From: JAFAMS01 sp963715815
Lineage (GTDB): Bacteria > Vulcanimicrobiota > Vulcanimicrobiia > Vulcanimicrobiales > Vulcanimicrobiaceae
Direction of reading: 5' to 3'
Assembly: GCA_963715815.1 (NCBI GenBank)
Contig: OY970278.1
Span: 558,001-622,000, forward strand
DNA length: 64,000 nucleotides
Under the pieces are notes generated by a model. The model saw nothing but the letters and a program-made list of their open reading frames with translations. It ran no database searches and was not told the origin of the DNA. The position numbers were made by a program, and so were the translations under genes. Positions 16,957 to 26,028 of this stretch are shown piece after piece; the stretch's first letter is position 1, and every line of letters begins with the position of its first letter.

Positions 16957-18131
16957 GCACGTATCCCGATTCTTCGTCGCGCTCAGCCCAGCTATTCGAA
17001 CGCGCGAAGCACGTTTTTCCGGACGGCAGCACGCGCCGGACTGTCACGTTCGATCCGTATCCGCTTTATGCAGTCTCCGGACGTGGCTGCACGGTGACCG
17101 ACGCTGACGGCGTCGAACGTATCGATTACATCAACAACTACTCCTCGATGATTCACGGACATTCGCATCCGAAGATCGTCGCGGCGCTCGCGCAACAAGC
17201 CGGCAAGTTGATGGCGGTCGGCATGCCGACCGAATCCGATATCGAGCTCGCCGAACTGTTGGTCGAACGGCTACCGACCGTCGAGCACCTGCAATTCTGC
17301 AACTCCGGGACGGAGGCTGTCATGCTGGCTGTCAAAGCCGCGCGCGCCTACACGGACCATCCGAAGGTCGCGCGCGTCGAGGGGGCTTACCACGGCGCTT
17401 ACGATTTCGACGCAGTGATGCTTCCGTGCAACGACGTCGATGGTGCGTTACGGATTCTCGATGCGAATAAAGCCGAGCTTGCGGGAGCGATCTTCGATCC
17501 GATCATCGGCCGCCTCGGATTTGCCGAGCTAACGCCGGAATATATCGGCGCGTTGCGCGATTGGACGCGTAAGAATAACAAGCTACTGATCGTAGACGAA
17601 GTCTTTTCGTTCCGAATCGACTACCATGGCGCCCAAGCTCGCTATAAGGTCGAAGCGGATCTCACGGCGCTCGGTAAGATCATCGGCGGTGGTATTCCAA
17701 TCGGCGCGCTCGGCGGACGCAAAGACGTCATGTCTGTTTTCGGCGACGGCAGCGCACATCCGAAGCTTCATCACCACGGTACCTACAACGCTAATCCGCT
17801 CGCGATGACGGCCGGAAAGATCTCAATGGAGATGCTGACCGCAGAGGAAATCGCGCGCATCAACGTGCTCGGCGAGCGGCTCGTGCGCGGTATCGATAAG
17901 ATCCTTAAAGACGCAGCTGCGCCGGCAAAGGCGCAGGGCGTCGGCTCGATGGTTGCGATCGCCCCGATCAATACGCCCTTCACGGATCGCGTCCACCGCG
18001 AGATGCTCAATCGTGGCGTGTTGATGATGGCGCGCGGGGCCTTTGTCATCTCGACGCCGATGCGTGAAGCCGAGATCGACCGGACACTGACCGCACTCGC
18101 GGAGTCGTTGCAAACCGTCCCGGTTCGCTAA
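16953..18131 (+). CDS. Class III PLP aminotransferase (GSA-aminomutase-like) in the hut operon
   Basis: The 392-residue protein has the fold type I signatures of the glutamate-1-semialdehyde aminomutase branch: FPDGSTRRT, YINNYSSMIHGHSHP, NSGTEAVMLAVKAARA, GAYHGAYDF, the Asp of VDEVFSFR and the PLP lysine in LGKIIGGGIPIGALGG. True HemL is about 425 residues and the sequence diverges around the active-site lid, so a transaminase with another substrate is likely. It overlaps hutH by four bases and precedes hutI by five, so it is cotranslated with histidine catabolism; an amino-acid- or urocanate-derived substrate is my inference. Confidence 0.85.
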   Translation: MSTYPDSSSRSAQLFERAKHVFPDGSTRRTVTFDPYPLYAVSGRGCTVTDADGVERIDYINNYSSMIHGHSHPKIVAALAQQAGKLMAVGMPTESDIELAELLVERLPTVEHLQFCNSGTEAVMLAVKAARAYTDHPKVARVEGAYHGAYDFDAVMLPCNDVDGALRILDANKAELAGAIFDPIIGRLGFAELTPEYIGALRDWTRKNNKLLIVDEVFSFRIDYHGAQARYKVEADLTALGKIIGGGIPIGALGGRKDVMSVFGDGSAHPKLHHHGTYNANPLAMTAGKISMEMLTAEEIARINVLGERLVRGIDKILKDAAAPAKAQGVGSMVAIAPINTPFTDRVHREMLNRGVLMMARGAFVISTPMREAEIDRTLTALAESLQTVPVR

Positions 18132-18136
18132 CGCGC

Positions 18137-19366
18137 GTGTCGCAATGGGACACACTGTGGACCGGCTGCGAGATCGCGACCATGGTGGGCGATCAATACG
18201 GCTTGATTTCGGACGGCGCGATCGCGTCGCACGGCGAGCACATCGCATGGGTAGGTTCGCGCTCCGAGCTTCCTGATGCTCCGGAGCGGATCGCTCGCGA
18301 GGTTGTCGATCTCGGCGGGAAGCTCATCACGCCCGGACTGATCGACTGCCACACGCATCTGATCTACGCCGGCAATCGCGCTTCGGAATTCGAGATGCGT
18401 CTGGGCGGAGCGACGTATGCCGAGATTGCGAACGCGGGCGGCGGCATTCAGAATACGGTCGCAAAGACGCGCGCAGCCTCGTTTGAGGAGCTTTTCGAGT
18501 CAGCGGCACAGCGCGTTGCGATGATGCAGGCCGGCGGCGTTACGACGATCGAGGTCAAATCGGGCTACGGACTCGATCGAGAAACGGAGCTGCGAATGCT
18601 GCGCGTAGCTCGTGCGCTCGGCGAACGCTTTCCGGTAACGGTGAAAACGACATACTTAGGCGCGCATACTTTGCCGCGAGAGTTCGCACCGAATCGCGAC
18701 GGATACATTGCGCTTGTGTGCGAGGTGCTACGCGAAGGCGTGCGCGACGGGTTGATCGACGCCGTCGATGCGTTCTGCGAGAACATCGCGTTTTCGCCGC
18801 AAGAAGTGCAGCCGATTTTCCGCGAAGCGCAGCAGCTGGGCATTCCCGTAAAGCTGCATGCTGGACAGCTGAGCTATAACGGCGGGCCCGAGCTCGCAGC
18901 CGAGTTCCATGCGCTCTCGGCCGATCATTGCGAGCATCTCACCCCTTCGGATATCGAAGCATTCGCTCGCAGCGGCGTCGTGGCCGTGCTGTTACCGACC
19001 GCATCGTACTTCATCGGCGAGAAGGTGCTTCCGCCGGTCGAGAGCCTGCGCATTGCCGGCGTACCGATCGCGATTGCGACCGATTGCAATCCGGGCACGT
19101 CGCCCAATCCGTCGCTGCTCGTTGCGCTCAACATGGCGTGCGTTCGGTTCGGATTGCTGCCAACCGAAGTGATGCGAGCCGTAACCTCGCATGCAGCCCG
19201 CGCGCTTGGAATCGGGGAACGCGCTGGAACGCTGGAGAAGGGCAGAGACGCCGATTTTGCGCTGTGGGATGCGAAGCATCCGGCCGAGTTGCCGTACAGC
19301 TTCGGACAAACGCGGTGCCTCGGTACCGTCAAACGCGGGCGCTATTTCGCAGGGACAACATCATGA
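18137..19366 (+). CDS. hutI: Imidazolonepropionase
   Basis: The 409-residue amidohydrolase starts at GTG 18137 and opens the imidazolone ring to N-formimidoyl-L-glutamate. Visible marks are the metal HxH in DCHTHLIYAGNR, GGGIQNTV (substrate loop), KSGYGLD, KLHAGQLS, HCEHL, and ATDCNPGTSPN near the C-terminus (metal Asp). Length is normal for HutI. Its stop overlaps the hutU start as ATGA, which implies tight translational coupling. Confidence 0.95.
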   Translation: MSQWDTLWTGCEIATMVGDQYGLISDGAIASHGEHIAWVGSRSELPDAPERIAREVVDLGGKLITPGLIDCHTHLIYAGNRASEFEMRLGGATYAEIANAGGGIQNTVAKTRAASFEELFESAAQRVAMMQAGGVTTIEVKSGYGLDRETELRMLRVARALGERFPVTVKTTYLGAHTLPREFAPNRDGYIALVCEVLREGVRDGLIDAVDAFCENIAFSPQEVQPIFREAQQLGIPVKLHAGQLSYNGGPELAAEFHALSADHCEHLTPSDIEAFARSGVVAVLLPTASYFIGEKVLPPVESLRIAGVPIAIATDCNPGTSPNPSLLVALNMACVRFGLLPTEVMRAVTSHAARALGIGERAGTLEKGRDADFALWDAKHPAELPYSFGQTRCLGTVKRGRYFAGTTS

Positions 19367-21024
19367 CCGCAGTTGCATCGCATCGCGTCATACGCGCTCC
19401 GCGCGGCACGACGCTCAACGCAAAGAGCTGGCTGACCGAAGCGCCGCTTCGGATGATTATGAACAACCTCGATCCCGAGGTTGCTGAAAATCCAACAGAG
19501 CTGATCGTCTACGGCGGTATCGGAAAAGCCGCGCGCAATTGGGCATGCTTCGATGCAATCGTTAACGTGCTCAAGCGTTTGGGCGATGATGAAACGCTGC
19601 TGATCCAATCCGGAAAGCCGGTCGGCGTCTTCAAGACGCACGCCGATGCGCCACGCGTATTGATCGCGAATTCGAATCTCGTCCCGCATTGGGCGACGTG
19701 GGAGACGTTCAATGAGCTCGATCGTAAAGGTCTGATGATGTTTGGCCAGATGACGGCCGGCTCGTGGATCTATATCGGGTCGCAAGGCATCGTGCAAGGG
19801 ACCTACGAGACGTTTGCGGAGGTCGGCCGCCGCCACTATAACGGAAGTCTGGCCGGAAAGTGGATCCTTACCGCCGGCCTAGGCGGAATGGGTGGCGCGC
19901 AGCCGCTTGCGGCGACCATGGCCGGCGCCTCGATGCTCGTCATCGAGTGCGATCCGAGCCGCATCCAGCGCAGGCTCGATTCAAAATATCTTGACGTTCG
20001 CGCACGCGATCTTGATGACGCGCTGGCGCGCATCGCAGAGGCGACGCGAACGAATCGTCCGACGTCGGTCGCCGTCCTCGGTAACGCCGCCGAGATCTTG
20101 CCCCTGCTCGTACATCGCGGCGTTCGTCCGGATGCCGTCACCGATCAAACGAGCGCCCACGATCCGATCAACGGCTATTTGCCGGCTGGTTGGGATCTCG
20201 AGCGCGCCGCACTGCTGCGCAAATCCACACCCCGCGAGGTCGAGGTTGCGGCGCGCCGCTCGATGCGCGTGCACGTCGAAGCGATGCTCGCGTATCATCG
20301 CATGGGCGTTCCGACGTTCGACTACGGCAACAATATTCGCCAAGTTGCATCCGAAGAAGGTCTGCAAGACGCGTTTGCCTATCAAGGTTTCGTTCCGGCC
20401 TACATACGACCGCTATTTTGTCGCGGCGTCGGGCCGTTTCGTTGGGTCGCGCTCTCCGGCGATCCCGAAGATATCTATCGAACCGATGCGAAAGTCAAAG
20501 AAGTCGTTAGCAATGACAAAAAATTGCATCGGTGGTTGGATCTGGCGCGCGAACGTATCGCGTTTCAAGGTCTGCCCGCGCGCATTTGCTGGCTTGGACT
20601 CGGCGATCGCGCCCGAGTCGGGCTTGCGTTCAATGAGATGGTCGCACGCGGAGAGCTGAAGGCACCGATCGTAATCGGACGCGATCATCTCGATTCCGGC
20701 TCGGTTGCGAGTCCGAATCGAGAGACCGAAGGGATGCGCGACGGATCCGATGCCGTCTCGGATTGGCCGATGCTCAACGCGCTTTTGAATTGCGCAAGCG
20801 GCGCGACGTGGGTGAGCTTGCATCACGGCGGCGGCGTCGGCATGGGCTTCTCGCAGCACGCAGGCCTCGTAATCGTGTGCGACGGCACCGAGGCCGCGGC
20901 AAAACGTATCGAGCGAGCCCTCACGAACGACCCGGCCACGGGCGTCATGCGCCACGCCGATGCCGGATACCAAGAAGCTATCGACTGCGCGCGGGAATTC
21001 GATCTCGATCTACCGATGCAATAG
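19363..21024 (+). CDS. hutU: Urocanate hydratase
   Basis: The start at ATG 19363 overlaps the hutI stop; the frame is open further upstream within hutI but that part is a shadow. The 553-residue length and the segments VYGGIGKAARNWACFD, MTAGSWIYIGSQGIVQGTYE (two parts of the NAD site), GLGGMGGAQPLAATMAG, FDYGNNIRQ, and HHGGGVGMGFSQHAG are those of HutU. It uses tightly bound NAD+ as electrophile to turn urocanate into 4-imidazolone-5-propionate. The order H-I-U-F is not the order of reactions. Confidence 0.96.
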   Translation: MTAVASHRVIRAPRGTTLNAKSWLTEAPLRMIMNNLDPEVAENPTELIVYGGIGKAARNWACFDAIVNVLKRLGDDETLLIQSGKPVGVFKTHADAPRVLIANSNLVPHWATWETFNELDRKGLMMFGQMTAGSWIYIGSQGIVQGTYETFAEVGRRHYNGSLAGKWILTAGLGGMGGAQPLAATMAGASMLVIECDPSRIQRRLDSKYLDVRARDLDDALARIAEATRTNRPTSVAVLGNAAEILPLLVHRGVRPDAVTDQTSAHDPINGYLPAGWDLERAALLRKSTPREVEVAARRSMRVHVEAMLAYHRMGVPTFDYGNNIRQVASEEGLQDAFAYQGFVPAYIRPLFCRGVGPFRWVALSGDPEDIYRTDAKVKEVVSNDKKLHRWLDLARERIAFQGLPARICWLGLGDRARVGLAFNEMVARGELKAPIVIGRDHLDSGSVASPNRETEGMRDGSDAVSDWPMLNALLNCASGATWVSLHHGGGVGMGFSQHAGLVIVCDGTEAAAKRIERALTNDPATGVMRHADAGYQEAIDCAREFDLDLPMQ

Positions 21025-21027
21025 CTG

Positions 21028-22356
21028 ATGCCGGCGAGCTATATCGCGGATCTCGCGTTGCTTCCATCGGGGTGGGCGAGCAACGTTCGCATCGACGTCG
21101 GTGCGACTGGTTTGATCGAACGTGTCGAAGCGGATTCGGCGGGCAACGGCGCAACGAAGCTAGCCGGCGCGGTCGTCCCTGGAATGCCCAACGTGCACTC
21201 GCACGCGTTCCAACGCGCGCTAGCCGGGCGTCTCGAGCGACCGGCAACCGGACGCGATAATTTCTGGACGTGGCGTGAAGGGATGTACGATTTGGCGTCG
21301 CGCATCGATCCCGACGACGTCCAAAGCATCGCCGAGTATCTGTACGTCCAAATGCTGGAAGCCGGTTACACGTCGGTAGGCGAATTTCACTATCTTCACA
21401 ACGATCCCAGCGGCGCGCCTTACGCGACACGTACGGAGATGTCGGATCGCATCGTTGCGGCCGCGAAAAACGCAGGCATCGAGCTCACGCTGCTCCTCGT
21501 GCTCTATCGTCATTCCGGATTCGGCGGCGAACCCGCGCTCCCGTCGCAGCGCCGCTTCGTCACGAGCGTTGACGACCTCGTCGCGATGTTCGAGACGCTG
21601 CGAAGCAGCACGCATGCCGGCATTGCGCCACATTCGTTGCGTGCCGTAACGCAACACGAGCTTCGCGATTTACTCGCCGCGGTCGGCAAGCACAACGGTA
21701 CGCCGATTCACATTCACATCGCCGAGCAACGGCGCGAAGTCGAGGATTGCGTGCGGCGTTACGGCAGCAATCCGATCGCATGGCTCCTCGCGAATGCTCC
21801 CGTCAACAGTGCATGGACGCTCGTCCATGCCACGCAGCTCGAGCCGATCGAGACGCGCACGCTCGCGCAGACCGGCGCGGTCGCGGGATTGTGCCCGACG
21901 ACCGAAGCGAATCTCGGCGACGGCATCTTCCCGGCCGAAGAGTTTTTGCGCGCCGGCGGAGCGATCGCAATCGGTTCGGACAGTCACGTCACGGTCGATC
22001 CGGCGGAAGAGCTGCGTCTGCTCGAATACGGGCAACGCTTGGTGCATCAAGGCCGAACGCTTCTCGATCGACATTACATGCGAGCTGCATGCGGCGGCGC
22101 GCAATCGCTTGCGATCGACGCCGGGACGATCGAGATGGGGAAGCGCGCCGATCTCGTTGCGCTCGATCTCGAGAACGTCGCGCTTGTGGCATGCCCGCCC
22201 GAAATGATTTTGGAAGGGTGGCTGTTCGGCGGCGGACGTGACCTCGTCAAAGACGTCGTCGCCGGCGGAACGCATCTCGTACATGATGGCCGCCACGTGC
22301 GCGGCGACGAAACGCGAGCTCGTTTTATGGGGACGATGCGCCGCTTGTTCGCTTAG
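21028..22356 (+). CDS. hutF: Formimidoylglutamate deiminase
   Basis: The 442-residue amidohydrolase has the HutF signatures: metal site PNVHSHAFQRALAG, DNFWTWREGMYDLA, VGEFHYLHND, IHIAEQ, HATQL and GSDSHVTVDPAEELRLLEY. It hydrolyses N-formimidoyl-L-glutamate to N-formyl-L-glutamate and ammonia, the five-step pseudomonad-style route. That route needs N-formylglutamate deformylase (hutG), which was not found in the window. It follows hutU after three bases and ends the operon. Confidence 0.93.
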   Translation: MPASYIADLALLPSGWASNVRIDVGATGLIERVEADSAGNGATKLAGAVVPGMPNVHSHAFQRALAGRLERPATGRDNFWTWREGMYDLASRIDPDDVQSIAEYLYVQMLEAGYTSVGEFHYLHNDPSGAPYATRTEMSDRIVAAAKNAGIELTLLLVLYRHSGFGGEPALPSQRRFVTSVDDLVAMFETLRSSTHAGIAPHSLRAVTQHELRDLLAAVGKHNGTPIHIHIAEQRREVEDCVRRYGSNPIAWLLANAPVNSAWTLVHATQLEPIETRTLAQTGAVAGLCPTTEANLGDGIFPAEEFLRAGGAIAIGSDSHVTVDPAEELRLLEYGQRLVHQGRTLLDRHYMRAACGGAQSLAIDAGTIEMGKRADLVALDLENVALVACPPEMILEGWLFGGGRDLVKDVVAGGTHLVHDGRHVRGDETRARFMGTMRRLFA

Positions 22357-22397
22357 CCCGCCATGTTTCGTTCGTCATGGAAGCGAAGCGCCGGGTC

Positions 22398-22784
22398 ATG
22401 AAAAAGCTGCTCTTCCTGCTGAGCGCGTTCGTGCTCGTTTGCGTCAGCGCGCCGGCCGCAGAACCGCCGGCTCCGGCTCCGCTGCCGTCACCGCCACTGC
22501 TCGCGCCGCGCCACGTCATCATCGACAATCCCCACCCCCAACCGCAGGCGGCTTCGTACTTTCCGTCCGGGCAAATCACCGGTGTGTGGCAAGGTTGCGG
22601 ACCGTCGCAGAGCATGGGCACGATTGAGGACTTCAACAGCGATCATCCGCACGCGCGCATCGTGCAAGTCTTCGTCGACGCCAGCGTCCCGTGCAAAACA
22701 CCGACTGCGCACACCTTCGTGATCGTCTATCAAGAACCGGCGACGGTCGTTCGCCGAACGATCCGCGCACCAATGAAGAAATAG
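22398..22784 (+). CDS. Small secreted protein, function unknown
   Basis: The 128-residue product begins with a clear signal peptide (KKLLFLLSAFVLVCVSAPAA-type), so the ATG at 22398 is preferred over the in-frame ATG at 22377. A Pro/Ala-rich stretch (about residues 20-48) is followed by a small domain with two cysteines, GVWQGCGPSQS and VDASVPCKTP, which could form a disulfide. It ends at TAG/TAA just one base from the convergent acetyltransferase gene. Not recognised. Confidence 0.65.
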   Translation: MKKLLFLLSAFVLVCVSAPAAEPPAPAPLPSPPLLAPRHVIIDNPHPQPQAASYFPSGQITGVWQGCGPSQSMGTIEDFNSDHPHARIVQVFVDASVPCKTPTAHTFVIVYQEPATVVRRTIRAPMKK

Positions 22785-22785
22785 T

Positions 22786-23610
22786 TTACGGGTCGTTGAA
22801 GAGATAGGTCGTGAACTCGCCGACGCGCTCGAATCCGACGCGCTCGTAGAGCTCGATCGCTTTTGTGTTAAAGTCGTTCACGTAGAGCGAGAGCGTCGGC
22901 ACGTCGTTGATCAAACGGCGGCAAATCGCGCGCATCGCGCGCGTCGCGTATCCTTTCCCGCGTTGCGCGGGCGGCGTCCAAACGCCTTGCACTTGGGCCG
23001 TGCGCGCGGTGCGCGAGCCGATGTTGCATTGAAAGAGCAGCTCACCGTTCTCGATCCACACCCACCACCAGCCGCGCTCGATCAAACGAGAGATTCCGTG
23101 CATGAAGTTCGTACGATGTTCGCGTGGATCGTATCCGAGCTCACCGATCATCATCTCGGCTGAGTTCGCGGCTACCATCTCGAGGTCACTGGCGCGCGCT
23201 TGCCGGATCGGGATGTCGTCACCGCCGGCCGGCATTTGATCGATGGCGTAGAGCGGCTGTGAAGCACGGACGAGCGACGGCTCTCGATACCACGACTTGA
23301 TGCGTGCCCAAAAGTGATTGGTGATGGATCGCGGACCGACTATCATTCGCGCACGCGCCCGCTCGCGTGCTTCGAACGCAAAGCCGTCGAGCGCCGCGAC
23401 GTCGTCGGCCGCCACCGCGATCTGCGGGCCAAAAAACGCGACGCCGGCGACGAGACGATTATACGAACGCCACACCGCAATCGAGTCGTATGCCGTCGCC
23501 ATACCGAGTCCACCCTCAACGATCCACTGCATGAAGGCGTTCTCGTAGGGCCGGCGCGACAGGTACGAGATGACTTCTGTGCGTGCAACGCGGCTAAGAG
23601 GTTCGAGCAT
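22786..23610 (-). CDS. GNAT acetyltransferase with an N-terminal DUF4081-like domain
   Basis: The 274-residue protein combines an N-terminal domain (about 1-130, beginning LEPLSRVARTEVISYL) with a C-terminal GNAT fold (about 140-274). The acetyl-CoA pyrophosphate loop is PPAQRGKGYATRAM and the following strand/helix is LYVNDFNTKAIELYERVGFE. It probably transfers an acetyl group from acetyl-CoA to an amine or lysine; the acceptor is unknown. It is divergent from the sirtuin gene with only 48 bases between start codons, so an acetylation/deacylation pair is suggested but unproven. Confidence 0.82.
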   Translation of the reverse strand: MLEPLSRVARTEVISYLSRRPYENAFMQWIVEGGLGMATAYDSIAVWRSYNRLVAGVAFFGPQIAVAADDVAALDGFAFEARERARARMIVGPRSITNHFWARIKSWYREPSLVRASQPLYAIDQMPAGGDDIPIRQARASDLEMVAANSAEMMIGELGYDPREHRTNFMHGISRLIERGWWWVWIENGELLFQCNIGSRTARTAQVQGVWTPPAQRGKGYATRAMRAICRRLINDVPTLSLYVNDFNTKAIELYERVGFERVGEFTTYLFNDP

Positions 23611-23658
23611 TAGATAAGGTCGCGAGGTTCGTCATTCGACGGCGCGAACCCGGCGCAG

Positions 23659-24381
23659 ATGATTGATGAGGTCGCTCGGCGGCTCCGACGCGCACAATCG
23701 GTTTTCGTGCTAACCGGGTCAGGGATCTCGTCGGAAAGCGGGCTTCCGACGTTTCGTGGCGTCGGCGGGCTGTGGCACTCGCACCGCGTCGAGCAGCTTG
23801 CTTCTCCCGAGGGTTTTGCGCGCGATCCGCATCTCGTATGGACCTGGTACAACGAGCGGCGCGCGGCGCACAAGCTCGCCGAACCAAGTCCGGCGCATCT
23901 CACGCTTGCACGCCTCGAATCGCGCTTCGACGATTTCACGCTGGCAACGCAAAACGTCGACTCATTGCATCTGCGCGCCGGGTCACGCAACGTGCTCGAG
24001 CTTCACGGGAACCTGCGGGAAGCGCGCTGCAACCGCTGCGAAGAGGTAGTCTCAATCGATGACGGTTTGCCCGTCGAACGAATCGAACACACCTGCGGCG
24101 GGCTCTTCCGTCCGGGTGTCGTTTGGTTCGGCGAGTCGCTTCCGCACAGCGTATGGAAGCTCGCCGCCGAGGCTGCCTCGCGCGCCGACCTCAAGATCAT
24201 CATCGGGACGTCGGCGATCGTTCAACCTGCCGCGTCGCTCGCGTTCGGTAATGGTGCGTTGGGCGAAAGGGCGTGGATCGTCGAAATCAATCCGGAAACG
24301 ACGGCAATCTCAGAGCATGTCGACGCTTCACTCCGCGCGCGCGCATCCGACGCGCTAACGGAAATCGAATCGCGCCTTTAG
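23659..24381 (+). CDS. cobB: NAD-dependent protein deacylase (sirtuin, SIRT5/CobB-like class III)
   Basis: The 240-residue sirtuin has the NAD motif as LTGSGISSESGLPTFRG (Ser replaces the usual Ala of GAGIS), TQNVDSLH, the catalytic His in LELHGNL, the motif VVWFGESLP and a C-terminal GTSAIVQPAA. Tyr and Arg in WYNERRAAHK form the YxxR pair that binds succinyl/malonyl-lysine, so desuccinylase/demalonylase activity is likely. The zinc site has CNRC but only one cysteine in the second half (HTCGG). It removes lysine acyl groups with release of O-acyl-ADP-ribose and nicotinamide. It ends overlapping the convergent cyclase gene by four bases. Confidence 0.92.
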   Translation: MIDEVARRLRRAQSVFVLTGSGISSESGLPTFRGVGGLWHSHRVEQLASPEGFARDPHLVWTWYNERRAAHKLAEPSPAHLTLARLESRFDDFTLATQNVDSLHLRAGSRNVLELHGNLREARCNRCEEVVSIDDGLPVERIEHTCGGLFRPGVVWFGESLPHSVWKLAAEAASRADLKIIIGTSAIVQPAASLAFGNGALGERAWIVEINPETTAISEHVDASLRARASDALTEIESRL

Positions 24382-25490
24382 GGTGGAAGCTTGAGCGGCG
24401 GACGGCCGCTGTCGTCTTCGTAATAGCCCTCAGCAGCGATAGGATCCGGCAGTGCCGGCGAATTGTCGTACGCGCCGAAGCCAGCCGTCTCCGGGATATC
24501 GAGTCTCTTCCGTGTTGGCGGTGGCGGGGGCGTGCGCTTCTTTGGAGGCGGCGGCGCTTTCGGAAGCGGCGTGCGCGGTTGCGGCTCGCTGAATTCGCGA
24601 GGAGCTGGGCTTGGATCTCGTTCGGGTAAACCGGCGATGCGTTTGTCGAAGGTCGCTTGCCCTTCGATCGGATCATCGATGCGCGTGCGCGGAAACGCTT
24701 GCGGCGGCGGCAAGAGTAGGTTCTCTTTCTCTTCCGGTTTCGCAAGACCACGAATGACGTAGCATTTCTCGTTGCGCTTCATGCCGCGCAGCGGAACGGT
24801 GCCGGCCGAGACATTGACAAACATCGTGCGCACGGGTTCGAGCGTCGATTCGGTTACGATGATGTACGCGCTCATCGGCTCGGTACGTTCCTGAACGCGC
24901 GAGGCGACGATCGCGGGCACTCCGACGACCGTGTACTCGCGGCGCTGCGGATAGCCGACTTCGCCGGCGACGACGTTGCCGCTATTGATTCCGATGCCGA
25001 CGCGCAAGGGTTTGCGCCCCTCGCGTATCCAGCGCTGATTCATCCCGTCGACGAGACGGATGATGTCGATCGCGGCGCGGACAGCGTGTTCTTCTTGCAA
25101 CGGGTCTTCGAGCGGAAAGCCGAACGCGCCGCTGATCCCGTCGCCGAGAAACTTGTCCACCATGCCGCGGTGCTTCTGAATCGAGCGTCCGGCAAGCGTG
25201 TAGAAATCGTTGAGGTAGCGCAGCGTCTCTTCGTGCTCGAGCGTTTCGGCGAACAACGCGAAGTTCCAGATCCGGCAGACAAGCACGGTCGCGTAGCCGC
25301 TTTTGGCGGTGAAAGCGCGCGCGTCGCGCCGCTCCAGAAGCTCGTCGAGGATGATCGGCGAGACGTAGCGGGAGAAGATGCTTCGCACCCGGACCGTCTC
25401 ACGTTGGGCCGCGATGACTCGCTGGGCCTGCACGTATGCGACCACGCCTGCTGCTACGGCCGCACAAAGCGCCAGGAGCGCTATTCCCAT
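24378..25490 (-). CDS. Membrane-anchored class III cyclase homolog, apparently inactive
   Basis: The 370-residue protein has one N-terminal membrane helix (about 2-20), a short linker with RSIFSRYVSP, and a cyclase homology domain (about 65-250). DKFLGDGISGAFGFP and RVGIGINSGNVVAGEVG are kept, but the first metal Asp of the FTDI motif is replaced (VLVCRIWNF) and the Asp/Asn transition-state segment reads VGVPAIVASRV, so both metal and Asn residues are missing. Catalysis is therefore unlikely. A long Pro-rich tail follows (PPPPKK and PPPPPTRK, about 300-330). It could act as a regulatory pseudo-enzyme. GGGAG lies four bases before ATG. Confidence 0.82.
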   Translation of the reverse strand: MGIALLALCAAVAAGVVAYVQAQRVIAAQRETVRVRSIFSRYVSPIILDELLERRDARAFTAKSGYATVLVCRIWNFALFAETLEHEETLRYLNDFYTLAGRSIQKHRGMVDKFLGDGISGAFGFPLEDPLQEEHAVRAAIDIIRLVDGMNQRWIREGRKPLRVGIGINSGNVVAGEVGYPQRREYTVVGVPAIVASRVQERTEPMSAYIIVTESTLEPVRTMFVNVSAGTVPLRGMKRNEKCYVIRGLAKPEEKENLLLPPPQAFPRTRIDDPIEGQATFDKRIAGLPERDPSPAPREFSEPQPRTPLPKAPPPPKKRTPPPPPTRKRLDIPETAGFGAYDNSPALPDPIAAEGYYEDDSGRPPLKLPP

Positions 25491-25597
25491 TATCTCCCAC
25501 TTATCGGGTGGCAGGGGATACTTCCCGCCGTGCGGCCCAGAATAGGACGCTTTTTTTCAAGGGCAGGCAAGCGTCGCGGGCGAAACGGCAACCCCCC

Positions 25598-26005
25598 ATG
25601 GACGGCTTGAGCTTTTTAAAAGAGCGTATTCCGGCATACGCCGACTACGGCGATGAGGATGCGCGTCATCTGGTCGATAAACAGGTTCGCGCCTACGTCG
25701 GCGAGGCGTTGAGCCTGATTCGCGAGCGGCTTGCTGCAGATCTCGCGGCAACAGTCTCCGAGCAACTCGAGAAGACGCTGTTGATGTGCGAATTCTCGAA
25801 CCAACAGCTGATCCACATCCTCGATCACGCACATCTCTCGAACACCGAGATCGAAGAGCTGCACGAGGTCGATCACGAGCTGATTCAGGTCGCCGATCGT
25901 GCCGACGCGATCGAAGCATCCAAGTTGGATGCCTATCTTTCGCAGCTCACGGAGCTGTTTGCACGCCGTGCACAAGCAGTTTTCTGGTCGGAGGACCGAC
26001 GCTAA
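25598..26005 (+). CDS. Conserved-looking small cytoplasmic protein of unknown function
   Basis: ATG 25598 gives a 135-residue, charged, mostly helical protein without signal or membrane segment. It begins MDGLSFLKERIP and contains LDHAHLSNTEIEELHEVDHE, a probable coiled-coil or helical-bundle segment. No domain was recognised. It lies just upstream of the YkgJ/QueC-like fusion gene and probably forms a unit with it; the downstream start lies within about 25 bases of its stop. Confidence 0.6.
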   Translation: MDGLSFLKERIPAYADYGDEDARHLVDKQVRAYVGEALSLIRERLAADLAATVSEQLEKTLLMCEFSNQQLIHILDHAHLSNTEIEELHEVDHELIQVADRADAIEASKLDAYLSQLTELFARRAQAVFWSEDRR

Positions 26006-26028
26006 CGGACCAAAGCGAATACGTCGAT

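Noticed and set aside
18928..19362. N-terminal extension of HutU
   Set aside because: Lies inside hutI in another frame; HutU homology and length start at ATG 19363.
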